From the NCBI RefSeq assembly GCF_019703515.2, contig NC_059347.1, positions 23,864,501-23,928,500 on the forward strand: DNA of 64,000 bases, given 5' to 3'. Of the stretch, positions 1-10,699 are shown piece by piece (the stretch's first letter is position 1; each line of letters begins with the position of its first letter). The notes under the pieces were generated by a model. That model worked only from the letters and a program-made list of their open reading frames with translations, searched no databases and had not been told where the DNA came from. The position numbers were made by a program, and so were the translations under genes. The stretch is from Myxocyprinus asiaticus (lineage: Eukaryota > Chordata > Actinopteri > Cypriniformes > Catostomidae).

Positions 1-1
1 T

Positions 2-563
2 CCGATCAGAATACGGATCTACCCAAATCAGAAACCTTGGATTAATAACGATGTTCACATGGCACTTGATGCTTTTAATTCCGGGAACGCGGAGGAGCTT
101 AAACAAGCCAGTTATGCCCTCCGAAAAACTATCAGAGCAGCCAAACGCCAGTACAGGGACAGGATTGAAGGACAGTTCAACACCACCAACTCTAGAAGCA
201 TGTGGCAGGGAATTAATATCATCACGGACTTTAAAGGGAATAAAAACTCTGCCGTGAACACCGCTGCCTCTCTCCCGGATGAGCTAAATACTTTTTATGC
301 TCGTTTCGAGGGAAATAACACCACCCTCACGGAGAGAGCTCTCGCGGCCGAAGCTACAGAGTTTAGTTCACTCTCCGTCTCTGTAGCGGATGTAACCCGA
401 TCCTTCCAACAGGTGAATATCCGCAAAGCCGCGGGTCCAGACGGCATTCCGGGCCACGTCATCAGAGCGTGCATGAACCAACTGGCTGGTGTATTTATGG
501 ACATTTTCAACCTTTCCCTCTCTTTGTCTGTAGTCCCCACATGCTTTAAAACGTCCACCATTG
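2..563 (+). pseudogene. LINE ORF2 fragment (endonuclease-RT linker and start of RT)
   Basis: This is the inner part of a non-LTR retrotransposon ORF2, the protein that nicks target DNA and reverse-transcribes element RNA. The frame is open from base 2, so it entered from beyond the window edge. The residues before RT are the basic, helical linker (RKTIRAAKRQYRDR). The last third holds the RT entry motif [10 protein letters not shown], followed by [16 protein letters not shown], which is typical of the fish Jockey/CR1/L2/Rex superfamily. The match stops abruptly near 563, where Tc1 terminal sequence begins, so the RT catalytic core (FxxxD and YxDD) is absent. The reading frame runs on to 691 only by reading into the Tc1 piece. 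Not functional. The exact LINE clade is uncertain. Confidence 0.85.
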
Positions 564-954
564 TGCTCGGACATGCACTGTTAACTGTGGGACCTTATAT
601 AGACATGTGTGTGCCTTTCCAAATCATGTCCAATCAACTGAATTTACCACAGGTGGACTCCAGTCAAGTTGTAGAAACATCTCAAGGATGATCAGTGGAA
701 ACAGGATGCACCCTAGCTCAATTCTGAGTGTCATGACATAGGCTGTGAATACTTATGTACATGTGATTTTTTTTCGTTTTTTATTTTTAATAAATTTGTA
801 AAGATTTCAAACAAACTTCTTTCACATTGTCATTATGGGGTATTGTTTGTAGAATTTTTAGGAAAATAATGAATTTAATCCATTTTGGAATAAGGCTGTA
901 ACATAACAAAATGTGGAAAAAGTGAAGCGCTGTGAATACTTTCCGGATGCACTG
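564..954 (-). mobile_element. Tc1-like transposon terminal fragment
   Basis: This matches, with only scattered differences, the 61163-61549 end of the Tc1 element at 59936-61549. It holds the short untranslated leader upstream of the transposase start plus the whole roughly 213-bp terminal inverted repeat, ending in GGATGCACTG followed by TA at 955-956. The transposase and the other terminus are missing. The internal break at about 563 joins directly to LINE coding sequence. Confidence 0.85.
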
Positions 955-959
955 TATCA

Positions 960-1992
960 GCCAGTCGTCTATGTAATTCAAAATGCGGATGCCCTGAAGT
1001 CGCAATGGAGCTAGTGCTGCATCCATGCACTTTGTGTATGTGCGAGGTGATAAGGCTAGGCCAAATGGAAGAACCCGATATTGGTAAGCTTCGCTCCCGA
1101 AAGCAAACCTCAGGAACTTCCTGTGTTGTGACAGTATTTCTGTATGAAAGTATGCATCCATGAGATCGATCATGACTAACCAATCGCGATGTTGAATTTG
1201 TGACACTATCATCTTGACAGTTAGCATCTTGAACTTGAGCGCCTTGACTGAGCGGTTCAAGCCTCGAAGATCTAAAATCGGACGCAATCCCCCATCCTTC
1301 TTGGGAACCAGGAAGTATCTGCTGTAGTAACCTGACTCTCTTTCTGGAAGTGGAACATGTTCTATAGCCCCCTTGACCAGAAGAGGTTGCAGCTCTTGTG
1401 ACAGTAAATGTGCTTGTTCCGGTTTCACGGTAGTGGCGACCACACCGTTGAAGCACTGAGGACGATGAACGAATTGAATTCTGTAGCCCTTTTCTACTGT
1501 CTTTAGGACCCACATAGAAATACCTGGCAGTAGCTTCCACGCTGCCAGGTTCTCTGAAATGGATACCAACTTTGATACTTCCCGTTGAGGGGATGTTGGG
1601 TGTTCTGTGTCCTGGGCGACAACAGGAAGCATCGGAACACTCAACATTTCGCTGGAAACCGCTGCCCCCTGAAACACCAGAGGCAATGGGGATGGAGAGG
1701 TTTTGTAGGGGTGTCGGGAAGGAGCGGGTAGATGTTTTGCACACCCCATCCCGAGGGGGGCTACCCCCACAATGCTGAGCGCAAGACCGCCAGGTCTTCT
1801 TCTTTTTGGAAATAATGGTCCTGAGGTCTTGCTTTGGAGGCTGCTGAGGGCGACGAGCCGGTCCCCAATCTTTACAAGGGGGAGCGTGACTCGCCACACT
1901 TTGTTTTTGAGCCTCCCTTCTAGAAGGACCGGAGCGAGGCAGGGTGGCTGGCAGTCCCTCCCCCTGAATGCGGCGAGGAAGGAATTGCACAA
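960..1992 (-). pseudogene. DIRS-A reverse transcriptase, truncated after the catalytic box
   Basis: This is the RT domain that would copy element RNA into DNA. Motifs in order are LLVKGAIEHVP, YFLVPKKDGGLRPILDLRGLN (domains 1-2), VMIDLMDAYFH (first catalytic Asp), LPFGLALSPRTYTK and NYIDDWL (the two remaining catalytic Asp). All three catalytic aspartates are visible, so the core is intact in sequence. However, the open frame runs directly into Tc1-derived sequence after DDWL, and the thumb, RNase H and recombinase are lost. The order and spacing match DIRS1-type RT rather than Gypsy RT. No good start codon marks the beginning, and translation in these elements may depend on ORF overlap. Dead by truncation. 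Confidence 0.85.
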
Positions 1993-2449
1993 AGGCTTCC
2001 TCGTATTTTTTCACCTCCCGAAACCTGGTGACGACTGTATTCACCGAATTGCCAAACAGGCCAGAAGGTGAGACCAGGGCATCAAGTAGGAATACTCTGT
2101 CCTTATCCTTGATGCCCGTGAGGTTTAGCCACAGATGCCTCCCCGTGCTGACCAAAGCAGCCATTGAATGGCCGATAGCGTGAGCCGTCTGCTTGGTTGC
2201 ACGGAGAGATAAATCCGTGGCTCGACGAAGCTCTGAGTATGCTTCCTCGACAATTGTACTACTCGCACTCAGGTCCTTCAACAGATCAGCCTGGTATGCC
2301 TGTAACACCGCCATGGTGCGTAGTGCAGCACCAGCCTGACCTGCTGCTTGATAAGCTTTCCCCACAAGCATTGAGGCGGTTCTACACAGCTTTGTGTGGA
2401 GAGTTGGCCTTTTTAATGTCGAACCAGGTGAGAGACGTCGAAGGCACAA
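1820..2449 (-). pseudogene. DIRS-A Gag-like protein, C-terminal part
   Basis: This continues ORF1 after a frame break. It contains the helical, Ala-rich segment beginning KAYQAAGQAGAALRTMAVLQ and the later stretch SGLFGNSVNTVVTRFREVKK. Equivalent sequence occurs in DIRS-B around 11529-11900 (YSAAGQAASALHAM and the AGLFG-like block), which supports the assignment by comparison within the window. The frame stays open beyond 1820, but the later residues are an out-of-frame reading of the RT region and are not protein. The overlap with the upstream end of the RT frame (1992) fits the overlapping ORF layout of DIRS elements. Confidence 0.7.
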
Positions 2450-2485
2450 AAATATGGGAAGTATAAGGTTTCCCCCATGAATGAG

Positions 2486-3016
2486 TTAACTTGTCATGGA
2501 GAGCTTCAAAGAAGGGGAGAGACTGATTTTGTGTTCCCTTCCTTGGCCACCAGACAGAAATCTGTCTTCTAGTTTCAATCGTTTGGGGGTCTCTTGTTCG
2601 CGTGGCCAGTCTAGCAGTGATCTGGCCACCACACGAGTAACCACCTCGAGTAATTCCTCAACCGCTTTGTCATCACGTGAGGAACGTTCAGAGGTAGGCA
2701 ACTCAAAGTCCGCAGACCCAAGAGATTCATCGTCCCCCTCATGAACCGAAGAGGCGCTGGGGCGTGCTTTGAGATCACGCGAGGGACAAACTGGATCTGG
2801 AGAGAGAGCGAGGGATGGACCCGTCTCTCGCTCCACAGCCAGATCCATATGCGAGCCCCACGATGGAATGGTGGGTGTTGGCTCTTGGAAGTAAATGAGA
2901 CGAGCGCGCAGCGTCTTCACTGTGAACAGCTCACAATGCTCACACTCGCCTCGCTCTAACGCAAGAGCAGCGTGCTCTTCCCCCAAACAAACAAAACAAA
3001 ACTGGTGTGTGTCCAA
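2486..3016 (-). pseudogene. DIRS-A Gag-like protein, N-terminal part
   Basis: This is the probable structural (Gag-like) ORF1 of DIRS-A, 176 residues from the first Met. Residues 6-30 carry a Cys/His cluster (CFVCLG, then H, then CEHCE) that recurs in the DIRS-B Gag at 10700, so it is a family hallmark and may bind metal. An acidic, Ser-rich middle (EGDDESLGSADFE) follows, then a basic patch. The frame stops at about 2486 while Gag homology resumes in another frame from about 2449, so at least one frameshift separates the halves. The function of DIRS ORF1 is assigned mainly by position and is poorly understood. Confidence 0.75.
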
Positions 3017-3249
3017 TTAAGCCATAGGACGTAAGCATGGAAACACACACCGTTTGCTTTGTTGATTGTTCATTTTTTCTTTCTTTTGTATTTTCCACAC
3101 TTGAATGACAGAGAAAGAGAAAGTTTCTGCACACTGCCTGACGAATCTAACTCCTATCAGAAGAAAAATAGAGTGCTGAGAAGCTGTAGAAGCACAAACA
3201 CATCACAGAGTGGTCTGAAGACAAAAGACCTGATGATGCACCTGTAGCA

Positions 3250-3264
3250 CATCTATTTATAGCC
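3250..3264 (-). promoter_or_regulatory. TATA box in the DIRS-A 5' terminal region
   Basis: On the minus strand the sequence reads GGGGCTATAAATAGATG, a canonical TATA box placed upstream of the Gag start at 3016 and inside the 5' terminal region. Its use as the element promoter is inferred from position. Confidence 0.5.
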
Positions 3265-3427
3265 CCTGGTACTGGCGCATTCTGACGATGTCACCAACAG
3301 AGGCTATAAAGGTTCTAGTCAATTTCATTGACGTGTTGCACACATATTCACAGTTGGTCACTTCTAAAGACGTTCCCATAAGCGCTTAATCAAGCGCAGC
3401 GTTAAGTGTAGCTTTTGACAGGGAACT

Positions 3428-3800
<373 letters not shown>

Positions 3801-3893
3801 AATGTGTATTACTTTTTCTTTCTTGTGAGAAGCCAAAGGAAAATTTCCACATTTGTGGATAATAAAGTTCAATCAATCAATCAATCAACAGGT
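3801..3893 (+). mobile_element. LINE 3' end with AATC tail
   Basis: A short AT-rich segment ends AATAAAGTTC followed by four AATC units. Such short tandem tails close 3' ends of L2/CR1-like LINEs in fish; compare the TTGA tail after the LINE at 45.9 kb. No coding part remains. Confidence 0.5.
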
Positions 3894-4589
3894 GCTCCAG
3901 CAAGGCTGGAATCGGGCAGAGTTGTCTTTGTGAAGGACGTATGAATCAAGCCACATACAAGGTTATCCTGAAATAAAACTTGCTTCCTTCTGCTCTGACA
4001 ATGTTCCCCAACTCTGAGGATTGTTCTTCCCAGCAGGACAATGCTCAATGCCATACAGCCAGGTCAATCAAGGTGTGGATGGAGGGCCACCGGATCAAGA
4101 CCCTATCATGGCCAGCCCAATCTCCAGACCTGAACCCCATTGATAACCTCTGGAATGTGATCAAGAGGAAGATGGATGCCCACAAGCCATCAAACAAAGC
4201 CAAGCTGCTTGAATTTTTGCATCAGGAATGGCATAAAGTCACAAAACAGCAATTTGAAAGACTGGTAGAGAGCATGCCAAGACGCATGAAAGCTGTGATT
4301 GAAAATCAGGGTTATTCCACCAAATTTATAACATTAGTATTGTGTTGTTTAAAAATGAATACAAACTTGTTTTCTTTGCATTATCTGAGGTCCGAAAACA
4401 CTGCATCTTTTTTGTTATTTTGTCATTTTTTTGCAAATAAATACTCTAAATGACAATATTTGTATTTGTATGTTGTCAGTACTTTAAAGAATAAAACCAA
4501 AAAGTAAATTTTACTCAAACACATACCTATAAATAGTAAATACAGAGAAACTGATAATTTTGCAGTGGTCTCTTAATTTTTTTCCAGAG

Positions 4590-4594
<5 letters not shown>
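3894..4594 (+). mobile_element. Tc1-like transposon, right half
   Basis: This is the right half of a Tc1-like element, from mid-transposase to the terminal repeat. The terminal segment (about 4555-4594) reads GGTCTCTTAATTTTTTTCC then AGAGCTGTG and abuts a long TA run. The left terminus and the first half are absent. Its family differs from the Tc1 element at 59.9 kb. Confidence 0.8.
3896..4453 (+). pseudogene. Tc1-like transposase C-terminal half with altered third catalytic residue
   Basis: This encodes the end of a DDE transposase: QQDNAQCHTARS holds the second catalytic Asp, then [17 protein letters not shown], and the C-terminal ESMPRRMKAVIENQGYSTKF. In Tc1 proteins the third box is normally NPIENLW with Glu. 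Here it reads NPIDNLW, so the third acid is Asp. That is the mariner-like choice, but in the Tc1 context it is probably inactivating or impairing. The frame from 3980 is open to 4453, but the residues after GYSTKF are untranslated-region sequence. The N-terminal paired-like domains and first catalytic Asp are missing, and a stop precedes 3980. Confidence 0.8.

Positions 4595-4664
<70 letters not shown>
4593..4664. repeat. (TA)n microsatellite abutting a Tc1 terminus
   Basis: About 36 TA units start directly at the TG end of the Tc1-like element, where the TA target duplication would be. Confidence 0.95.
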
Positions 4665-4667
<3 letters not shown>

Positions 4668-5557
4668 TCTTGTAATTCTCTATAGCCTATTTTTTTTTTT
4701 TTTTTTTTAAGATATTAATTGATAATGGCACAATTTACTGTAATTTTATTTTATTTTATTTTATTTATATATTTGTTTATTTAATTTTTTTGAGCAATAA
4801 CTCTTACACATTGGGACCCTATAACGTCTCCCTGATGCTAAAATCTGATACTCATAATGGTGAACGTGGATCTGATAAGCTACTATTTCCTGTGCTGTGC
4901 TCAGAAACTAATTTTTTGTGTTTCACAGAAGAAAAGAAAGGCATCCAGGTTTGGACCAACATAGGGGTGAATAACATTTTAATTTTTATTTTTGGGTGAA
5001 CTATGGATGCAACATCTGTTGCTATGTTGCATGTTTCTCTGTACATGTGGCATTCTTTTAGGCAGTCCAAATACTACAATCTTCTTCATTAATTTTATCT
5101 CGGACATAAACTTTTAATATGCCCACAATCACATGACTTCCAGTGCAGTTTAAATGACTCCAACCTGTAATTACTGTTTCAGCACTAAATTAGAATAATA
5201 TGATTGAAATTATTCAGTGCTTTTAAATACAAGCCCCAAGCTACATAATAATTTAGAGCAATCATAGAGAACATATTTCTGTTTGGAAGAAAAAGCATGT
5301 TCTTATCCATGTAAGAGTATCCATAGTTATTATCCTATATTTGCTATATTACAGTACCAGTTAGCTCGTCAGCTGTAATTCAGACACAGTGTGGCAGTCT
5401 CGGTCACTGCTTTACAGAAGTAATTTAAATTAGATTAAAATTGCTCATCTTAGCAGTGTTTCATCTTCATGTTTATTTCATGTATAGTGGAATTAATCTT
5501 TTCAAATTGAGTCTTTTTCAGGTCAATCATCACCTCATTCTGTCAGTGGAGAATTAA

Positions 5558-5559
<2 letters not shown>
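4665..5559. other. AT-rich intergenic DNA with a MITE fragment
   Basis: Contains a T run at 4690-4708, short TTTTA repeats at 4744-4765 and a MITE end at about 4915-5000. That end runs from the GTGTTTCACAGAAGAAAAG block to TTTTTGGGTGAACTATG, the terminus seen in full at 55588-56065. No gene seen. Confidence 0.6.

Positions 5560-5620
<61 letters not shown>
5560..5620. repeat. (TA)n microsatellite
   Basis: An uninterrupted TA run of about 30 units. The minus-strand frame through it (poly Tyr-Ile) is an artefact. Confidence 0.95.
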
Positions 5621-5627
<7 letters not shown>

Positions 5628-6170
5628 AATTTCTATTTTTTTATTTCTATTTAATGTTTGTATCATTACAACTTTATGAAAATTATATGGCTTTAGATAC
5701 TTTATTGTGATGTTCTTTAAATGTTTGCTCTCGATATGTTTTTGACAATTTGTTCTACACATGAATAGTCATTAATAGTCTCTTAAATAATAATTACTAG
5801 TCAACAAAAAGAAAAAAAAAATCATATGTCAAACTACCCAATAGACAGCATTTTTCTTGGACAGCTTAATTAACAAAAAATAAAAAAGCCTCTGACACAA
5901 GATAGCACAGTCATTACGTGGGCAAAGGGTTTCCTGGTCCTAATCCCTCTAACAGGCAACTAAACATTGTGACACAATGACTTTTGCTGACTGTAAAAGT
6001 TAATTAGCAAAACAATGATGTGATGTAATGAGAATGCATATATTCTGCTGTTAAAACCTGCCATTGAACCTACTTGTTTACAGAAACCATGTTATATCCA
6101 TGTTTGTGAAGCAATTAAATTCAATAAGATGATGGTTATTTTCTTCACAAATCTTTTATAGCAAAAAAAA

Positions 6171-6201
<31 letters not shown>

Positions 6202-6920
6202 AAAAAAAATACATTAATGTGTACATAAATAAAGGAAACTTTTAGGAAAGAAAAATGTGATTTATTTTTGTTCTCTATGCTATGTCCTTTACACTCCACT
6301 AGATCTTAACTTCCCTAAACAAACTTTTTTTTCTGTCTTCTCTGGCCCTCAGAAACATAACAAAATCAAATCTAGATCAAATGTGGAGTGAGGGATGGAG
6401 GTGGTGGGTGGCCTGGACCTTTGCCAGGGTGCTCCAAACCATCTGGTCTTTGCAAGCAGCACCCTGATCTGGGCTGCTCTAGTGAAGCCAGTCTCTCAGC
6501 TTCGTTTTTGCAAGTGCACCACAAACTAGCTGTTTAACTGATGCCACAGTACAGTGCTATGGGGGCTCCAGACGATCTAGTGGTTCTTCCAGCATAGTTT
6601 AGACCCACCTTATGCAGCTTACTGGCAGCAGCAACCTGAATTTTCTACTGCTAGTTCAAAAAGATGTTATGGGTGTTTCCATGCATACTTGGGGCTCAGA
6701 ACACTTTCTGACTATCACATGGATTTTATATGGACTAATACATTTGCATTTAGTGCATATCACAATTTAGAGTTAAAAATGCATGTCATTTGTGGTTGGT
6801 TTTCAAAAAAGTGTAACAACTCTCCCCACCCCTGTCAGGTATGCTGGCGGTTATAGAATGATGTATGAGATCATAATAAATAAATGCATCAAAATGTATT
6901 TGAAAGGATACTTTTTCATC
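5621..6920. other. AT-rich intergenic DNA, no gene recognised
   Basis: Contains an AAAT/AAATA microsatellite at 6164-6200. A more GC-balanced, non-repetitive patch at 6370-6660 shows no convincing reading frame. Confidence 0.5.
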
Positions 6921-7435
6921 AGTAAAAGGAATGTTCCAAGTTCAATACATATTAAGCTTAATTAACAGCATTTGTGGTATTATGTTGATTTCCACATTTT
7001 TATTATTTTTTTAATTTATTTTTTTACTTATTATAAAAGCAAGAATTACGGTTACAACAGGGCACAGTTTCACAGTAAAGCCACAAGACGTAAACATTAC
7101 ACGTTAATATTATTTTAGTGTAATAGTCAATCATAAAATGAAATAAATAAATAAATAAAGTTATATCCAAAACCAGTATTACAGGTTAATTGTTATGACA
7201 ACAAAGTTGTAATATTGGATGTAACTTTAAACAGAAAAGGCTTGTAAGCAATTTTTTTCACGCTTAAATCATGCATAATGCTTATGTCCTTTGGCTATAC
7301 TTTCGAAACAATGTGTATTTTAGCATTTATGGACTGGCCCCATTCATTTCTATTTTAAGTAGCTTGCTGTAATTGGGATTTTTGCTTTAAAAATATTTAT
7401 TTGCTTTAAAAATTGTCATTTGAAATAATAAAAAA
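6921..7435. mobile_element. MITE, family 'M1' copy 1
   Basis: Starts AAAGGAATGTTCCAAGTTCAATAC, with the ACAGCATTTGTGGTATTATGTTGAT block shared with copies at 30282 and 31611. Its right part carries an imperfect inverted counterpart (GGCCCCATTCATTTC near 7337, then TTTTTGCTTTAAAAA). Non-coding and no target duplication resolved, so the DNA-transposon type is inferred from the inverted structure. Confidence 0.6.
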
Positions 7436-8309
7436 GTATGCTATTTAATAAAATCATAATGAAATATAAGCTAAAAAAACTGTTTCCAGGTGTTGAAAGT
7501 CGGTCGTCCATTACACACCGTGCCCCAACCTGTGTTGAATGCATTTGTGGTCAGCACTTTCTTTCTGAAAACTTGACCCAGCATAACACCCTGTTGGTAG
7601 AAAGTTGGCGCTGTCCATGGTGCTAGAGCAGCCAGACAGTGACGAGTTATCGCGATGCACATGAAAATTAAATTAATTCAGTTTGAACTGAAACAGACAC
7701 TGAAGAATGGCCTGTACGTGCTCGTTCATGAGGTGCGCGTGCATGAACTCCTAAAAAGAAGATTTACTGGCTGGGGAAAAGTGTGGTTTTCGCCCAGTTG
7801 ACATTAGACCATATTTTCCATGTGGCAAAGCAGCAAGTCTCTGTGTTAGCTCAGTAGTGCCTCTGATTGGCTAGTAATAACCAATCGCTGAGGTAATTCA
7901 AAACACACACACCTTTCATTTTCAATGGGGCGAGCACCGCATCGATATATTTTGTGAACGTGTGGGGAGCCAGAGACAGACTGAAATGAAGGACTTTAAA
8001 TTGATACGCAGTTCCCTCGAACGCGAATCTAAATTCCTTGAGTAAATGTATCTAACTGTCACAGCTGCAGTGGTGATTCATTAGACACATTAGACCAAAG
8101 ACTTTTGATGCAGACATGCTTGTAATCAAAAGCATGAAGATTAATTAGGCCCTCATTACATGCCTGTCACATAGTGCATGGGTGCTGCTAATGTTTTTAC
8201 ATAATGCTTAGCAATATAGCTCTGTGCTGTTCACACTTAAGCTAGAGTAATTTTAGCACAGCAGCCTCCAAAGTACTGATTTGATGGCTGAGAATTTAGA
8301 TTGCAGCTT
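7436..8309. other. Intergenic DNA, unresolved
   Basis: A mixed region, including a GC-balanced segment at 7490-8010 that may be part of an older repeat. No motif, splice-bounded frame or inverted repeat could be supported. Confidence 0.4.
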
Positions 8310-8648
8310 TAGACCTTATTCAAGCTATCGCCATCTTTGATTTTAATGGGAATGACAACGAGGCTATGAGGGATAAATTTACAGTACCATCTCTTCAATG
8401 GCACGAACGGTATAAAGCTGTATAAAGCTCCTAGATCACATCTGATTTTCCACAACTCATTTTGTTTGGAGTTCTTTGTATACCGAATGTTCTTAAACAG
8501 ATATTTTATTAACGTTTTGTCCACAGAATGATCCAAAAACACTTTAAACTGCAGTACAGCCCATTGAAGAGACTGTAAGTCTACCCCTCACAGCCTCGTT
8601 GTCATTCCCATTAAAAAACAAAGATGGTGCTAGTAAAAATAAGGTCTA
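8310..8648. mobile_element. MITE with long (about 95 bp) terminal inverted repeats
   Basis: The left arm from TAGACCTTATT (8310-8402) is the reverse complement of the right arm (8556-8648) with few mismatches. Shared blocks include AATGGGAATGACAACGAGGC and TCTTCAATGG. The 150-bp centre is unrelated, and the minus-strand frame across it has no recognisable protein. No clear target-site duplication could be read. Family unknown. Confidence 0.8.
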
Positions 8649-8871
8649 GAGTATTTCAATCAAATGAGCTGCATGAAGGATAGCTGTTTAGTACATTTCC
8701 TGTACATAATGCAATTTTTTTTTTTTTTTTCTAATTAAAACATGCAAACTAGAAAGATTATTGTTGAATTAAAGAAGATGATTATCTGTTTGTGCCTAGA
8801 TAAGAAGTGAAATAAACCATCAGGTATTATTTCTACTTGAAAACGTAAAACTTAAAGGGGGCTTTTTCAGA

Positions 8872-9250
8872 GATGGACTGGCCATCTGGAGCACCGGGAC
8901 TTTTCTGGGTGGGCCAGTCAAGTAGTAGGCTGGTCTGTCAAGTAGTGGGCTATATGGTCGCATTTTGCGACTGTTTATTCCCTCCCGTGCGACTACAAAA
9001 TTGTCCCACTCTTTTTTTATTAAGCGCTGTCATTTTCTACTGCGCATAGGCAACAAAATGCTCCAAAATTGTGATGAAACGGCGGCAACTGATTAAACCA
9101 CACAGTCCATCGCCGGGCACAGTGCGAAAGTAGAGCGGGATCGGCTCACCTGCACAGCACTAACTGACCTGCAGTGCTCTGAACTCGTGCAATCCAGTGG
9201 TAAACACAGCGTGAGATGTAGAAACCTTAAAGGCTCCGTGCAAATCTAGC
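8872..9250. mobile_element. hAT-like element fragment
   Basis: Begins GATGGACTGGCCATCTGG then AGCACCGGGACTTTTC, matching the left end of the bounded hAT-like element at 26510. The opposite terminus and target duplication were not found, and the right limit is approximate. Confidence 0.55.
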
Positions 9251-10055
9251 TGAAATCAACTTAAACAGCCCTGACATTCTAAATAGCAGTGACGAGGTAA
9301 ACAGAAAAACAGCTGTGCCATTCACATTTACGCTTTTTACAGTACATTTCAGTTAGTAACACTAACTGTAGACACTATAGTGTTTTGGCAGAAATATTGC
9401 ATATATTTATAATAAATGTTACTATTATTATAATTATATTAAATATTGTATAAAAGAGGAATATAAGTCACTTTTATATGGCAGTTGTTTCTGCATGGAT
9501 ACTGTTTTTCATTACAGATTCCATAGTTTGTTTTTTAGAAACCATAATTATATCTAACCGTGGTAATGAGGAGAGTGTTTTTTTTTTTGTTTTGTTTTTT
9601 TTTTGGTCCAAAATGCCAGTTAAACTCTGGATACTATGCAAGAACTATAATACATTTTCATAATAGCAAATACAAAGGAGAATTTAACAAGAGCTTTAAA
9701 GGAGCCCCATGAGTTAAGGATGAAGCTGAGTTTTTATCCTCTGTAAATATGTTCAGTTCTAATAAACCTTAGTGGAAAAAAAGTTAATTTAATAATTAAG
9801 AGCCTGATAAAAGACTGATATCAATAAAGAAGTCCTACTGTCAGAATGTTTGAACATAGCCCTACATAAATAAGGTGTTAATTCACTTTTTACAGACTTT
9901 ATAGTTAATATCAGTGACATTTGCATCCCAACTCAATGCTTTACTGTCAAATGTGCATTACTATTTGACAAAGATATGCAATATTAATACTGTTAACTGC
10001 ATTTACAATTTCATGATAATATCGCTATATCCCCCCACCTCCTATTTCCTTCCAG
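9251..10055. other. AT-rich intergenic DNA
   Basis: No gene or bounded element recognised. The frame at 9478-9663 crosses T runs and has no family signature. Confidence 0.4.
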
Positions 10056-10131
10056 GAAATTGGAGCTCACACATTCCCTTGCGTCAGCAACACTTCCGGC
10101 TATGGCCACTGGGGCAGTGTTTCCAATATCG
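10056..10131 (+). other. Candidate host exon 1 (unidentified)
   Basis: A 76-bp GC-rich segment in AT-rich DNA is framed by a strong acceptor (CCCCCCACCTCC and TTTCCTTCCAG, with a good pyrimidine tract) and a strong donor (ATATCG|GTAAGC). All three frames are open. Joined to the next candidate exon at 16081-16151 (71 bp), the sum is 147 bp, and two of three frames read across both without a stop. I do not recognise either peptide. It could be a coding exon, a non-coding exon or chance. DIRS-B would then lie in the intervening intron. Confidence 0.4.
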
Positions 10132-10300
10132 GTAAGCATGGTCTTGAGCGTGAGCATTGCAACGTTTTTGCAAAACTTACATGTTTGGCTGCAGTTTTAA
10201 AGTGAAATGTCTAGTGGGGGGTGCCAAAACTGAGCAAAATGAGGTTGTAATCAGACAGAGTTTTTAAGGTGAACTTTAGTTCCCTATCTGTCACTCAATC

Positions 10301-10475
10301 GACATTGTGTCGATGTAGTGACACTAGGGGTCACCCTTGGGAGCCCGAGACACCTCTGGTCTTTGATTAAAGGCCAATGAAAATTGGCGAGTGGTATTTG
10401 CATGCCACTCCCCCGGACATATGGGTATAAAAGGAGCTGGTATGCAACCACTATTTCAGATTTTCTCTTCGGAGC
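10301..10475 (+). repeat. DIRS-B left inverted terminal repeat
   Basis: Reads GACATTGTGTCGATGTAGTG through GCAACCACTATTTCAG and is almost identical to the reverse complement of 15567-15741. It contains the TATA box. Confidence 0.92.
10424..10434 (+). promoter_or_regulatory. TATA box in DIRS-B left ITR
   Basis: GGGTATAAAAGGAGC is a consensus TATA box. It is conserved in DIRS-C (minus strand near 24640, and again in its 3' copy near 21300). Promoter role inferred. Confidence 0.55.
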
Positions 10476-10699
10476 CGAACGGTCATGCTCACTGAGCTGA
10501 ATTCTCACGACTGTTCATCCACCTCTGTTGGATCTGACGGCGCATTTCAGCGGCTTCTCCCTCCTCTGCACTGGTGAATTGCAGAGAATGCCCCTGGGCG
10601 CTTCGGCAGAAAAAAGAGAGTATATTTTTCTGAAAGAATATATTTCTCTAAAAGAGCGGCACACACGGAACGTATTTTTGAAGACGCGTCTTTTTAAAG

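Larger units (their letters stand above)
957..3427 (-). mobile_element. DIRS-type retrotransposon DIRS-A, truncated, minus strand
   Basis: This is the 5' half of a tyrosine-recombinase (DIRS) retrotransposon, read right to left. It has a 5' terminal region with a TATA box (about 3250-3427), a gag-like gene broken across frames, and an RT frame that partly overlaps gag, as is usual in this group. The element is cut inside RT immediately after the YIDDWL box, where a Tc1 terminus starts at 954. RNase H, recombinase, the internal complementary region and the 3' inverted repeat are therefore lost. It belongs to a different DIRS family from the copies at 10.3-15.8 kb and 21.2-24.8 kb: its 5' end (GGGAACGTC motif near 3372-3380) and its Gag differ. 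The boundary at about 3427 is approximate and abuts another Tc1 fragment. Confidence 0.85.
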
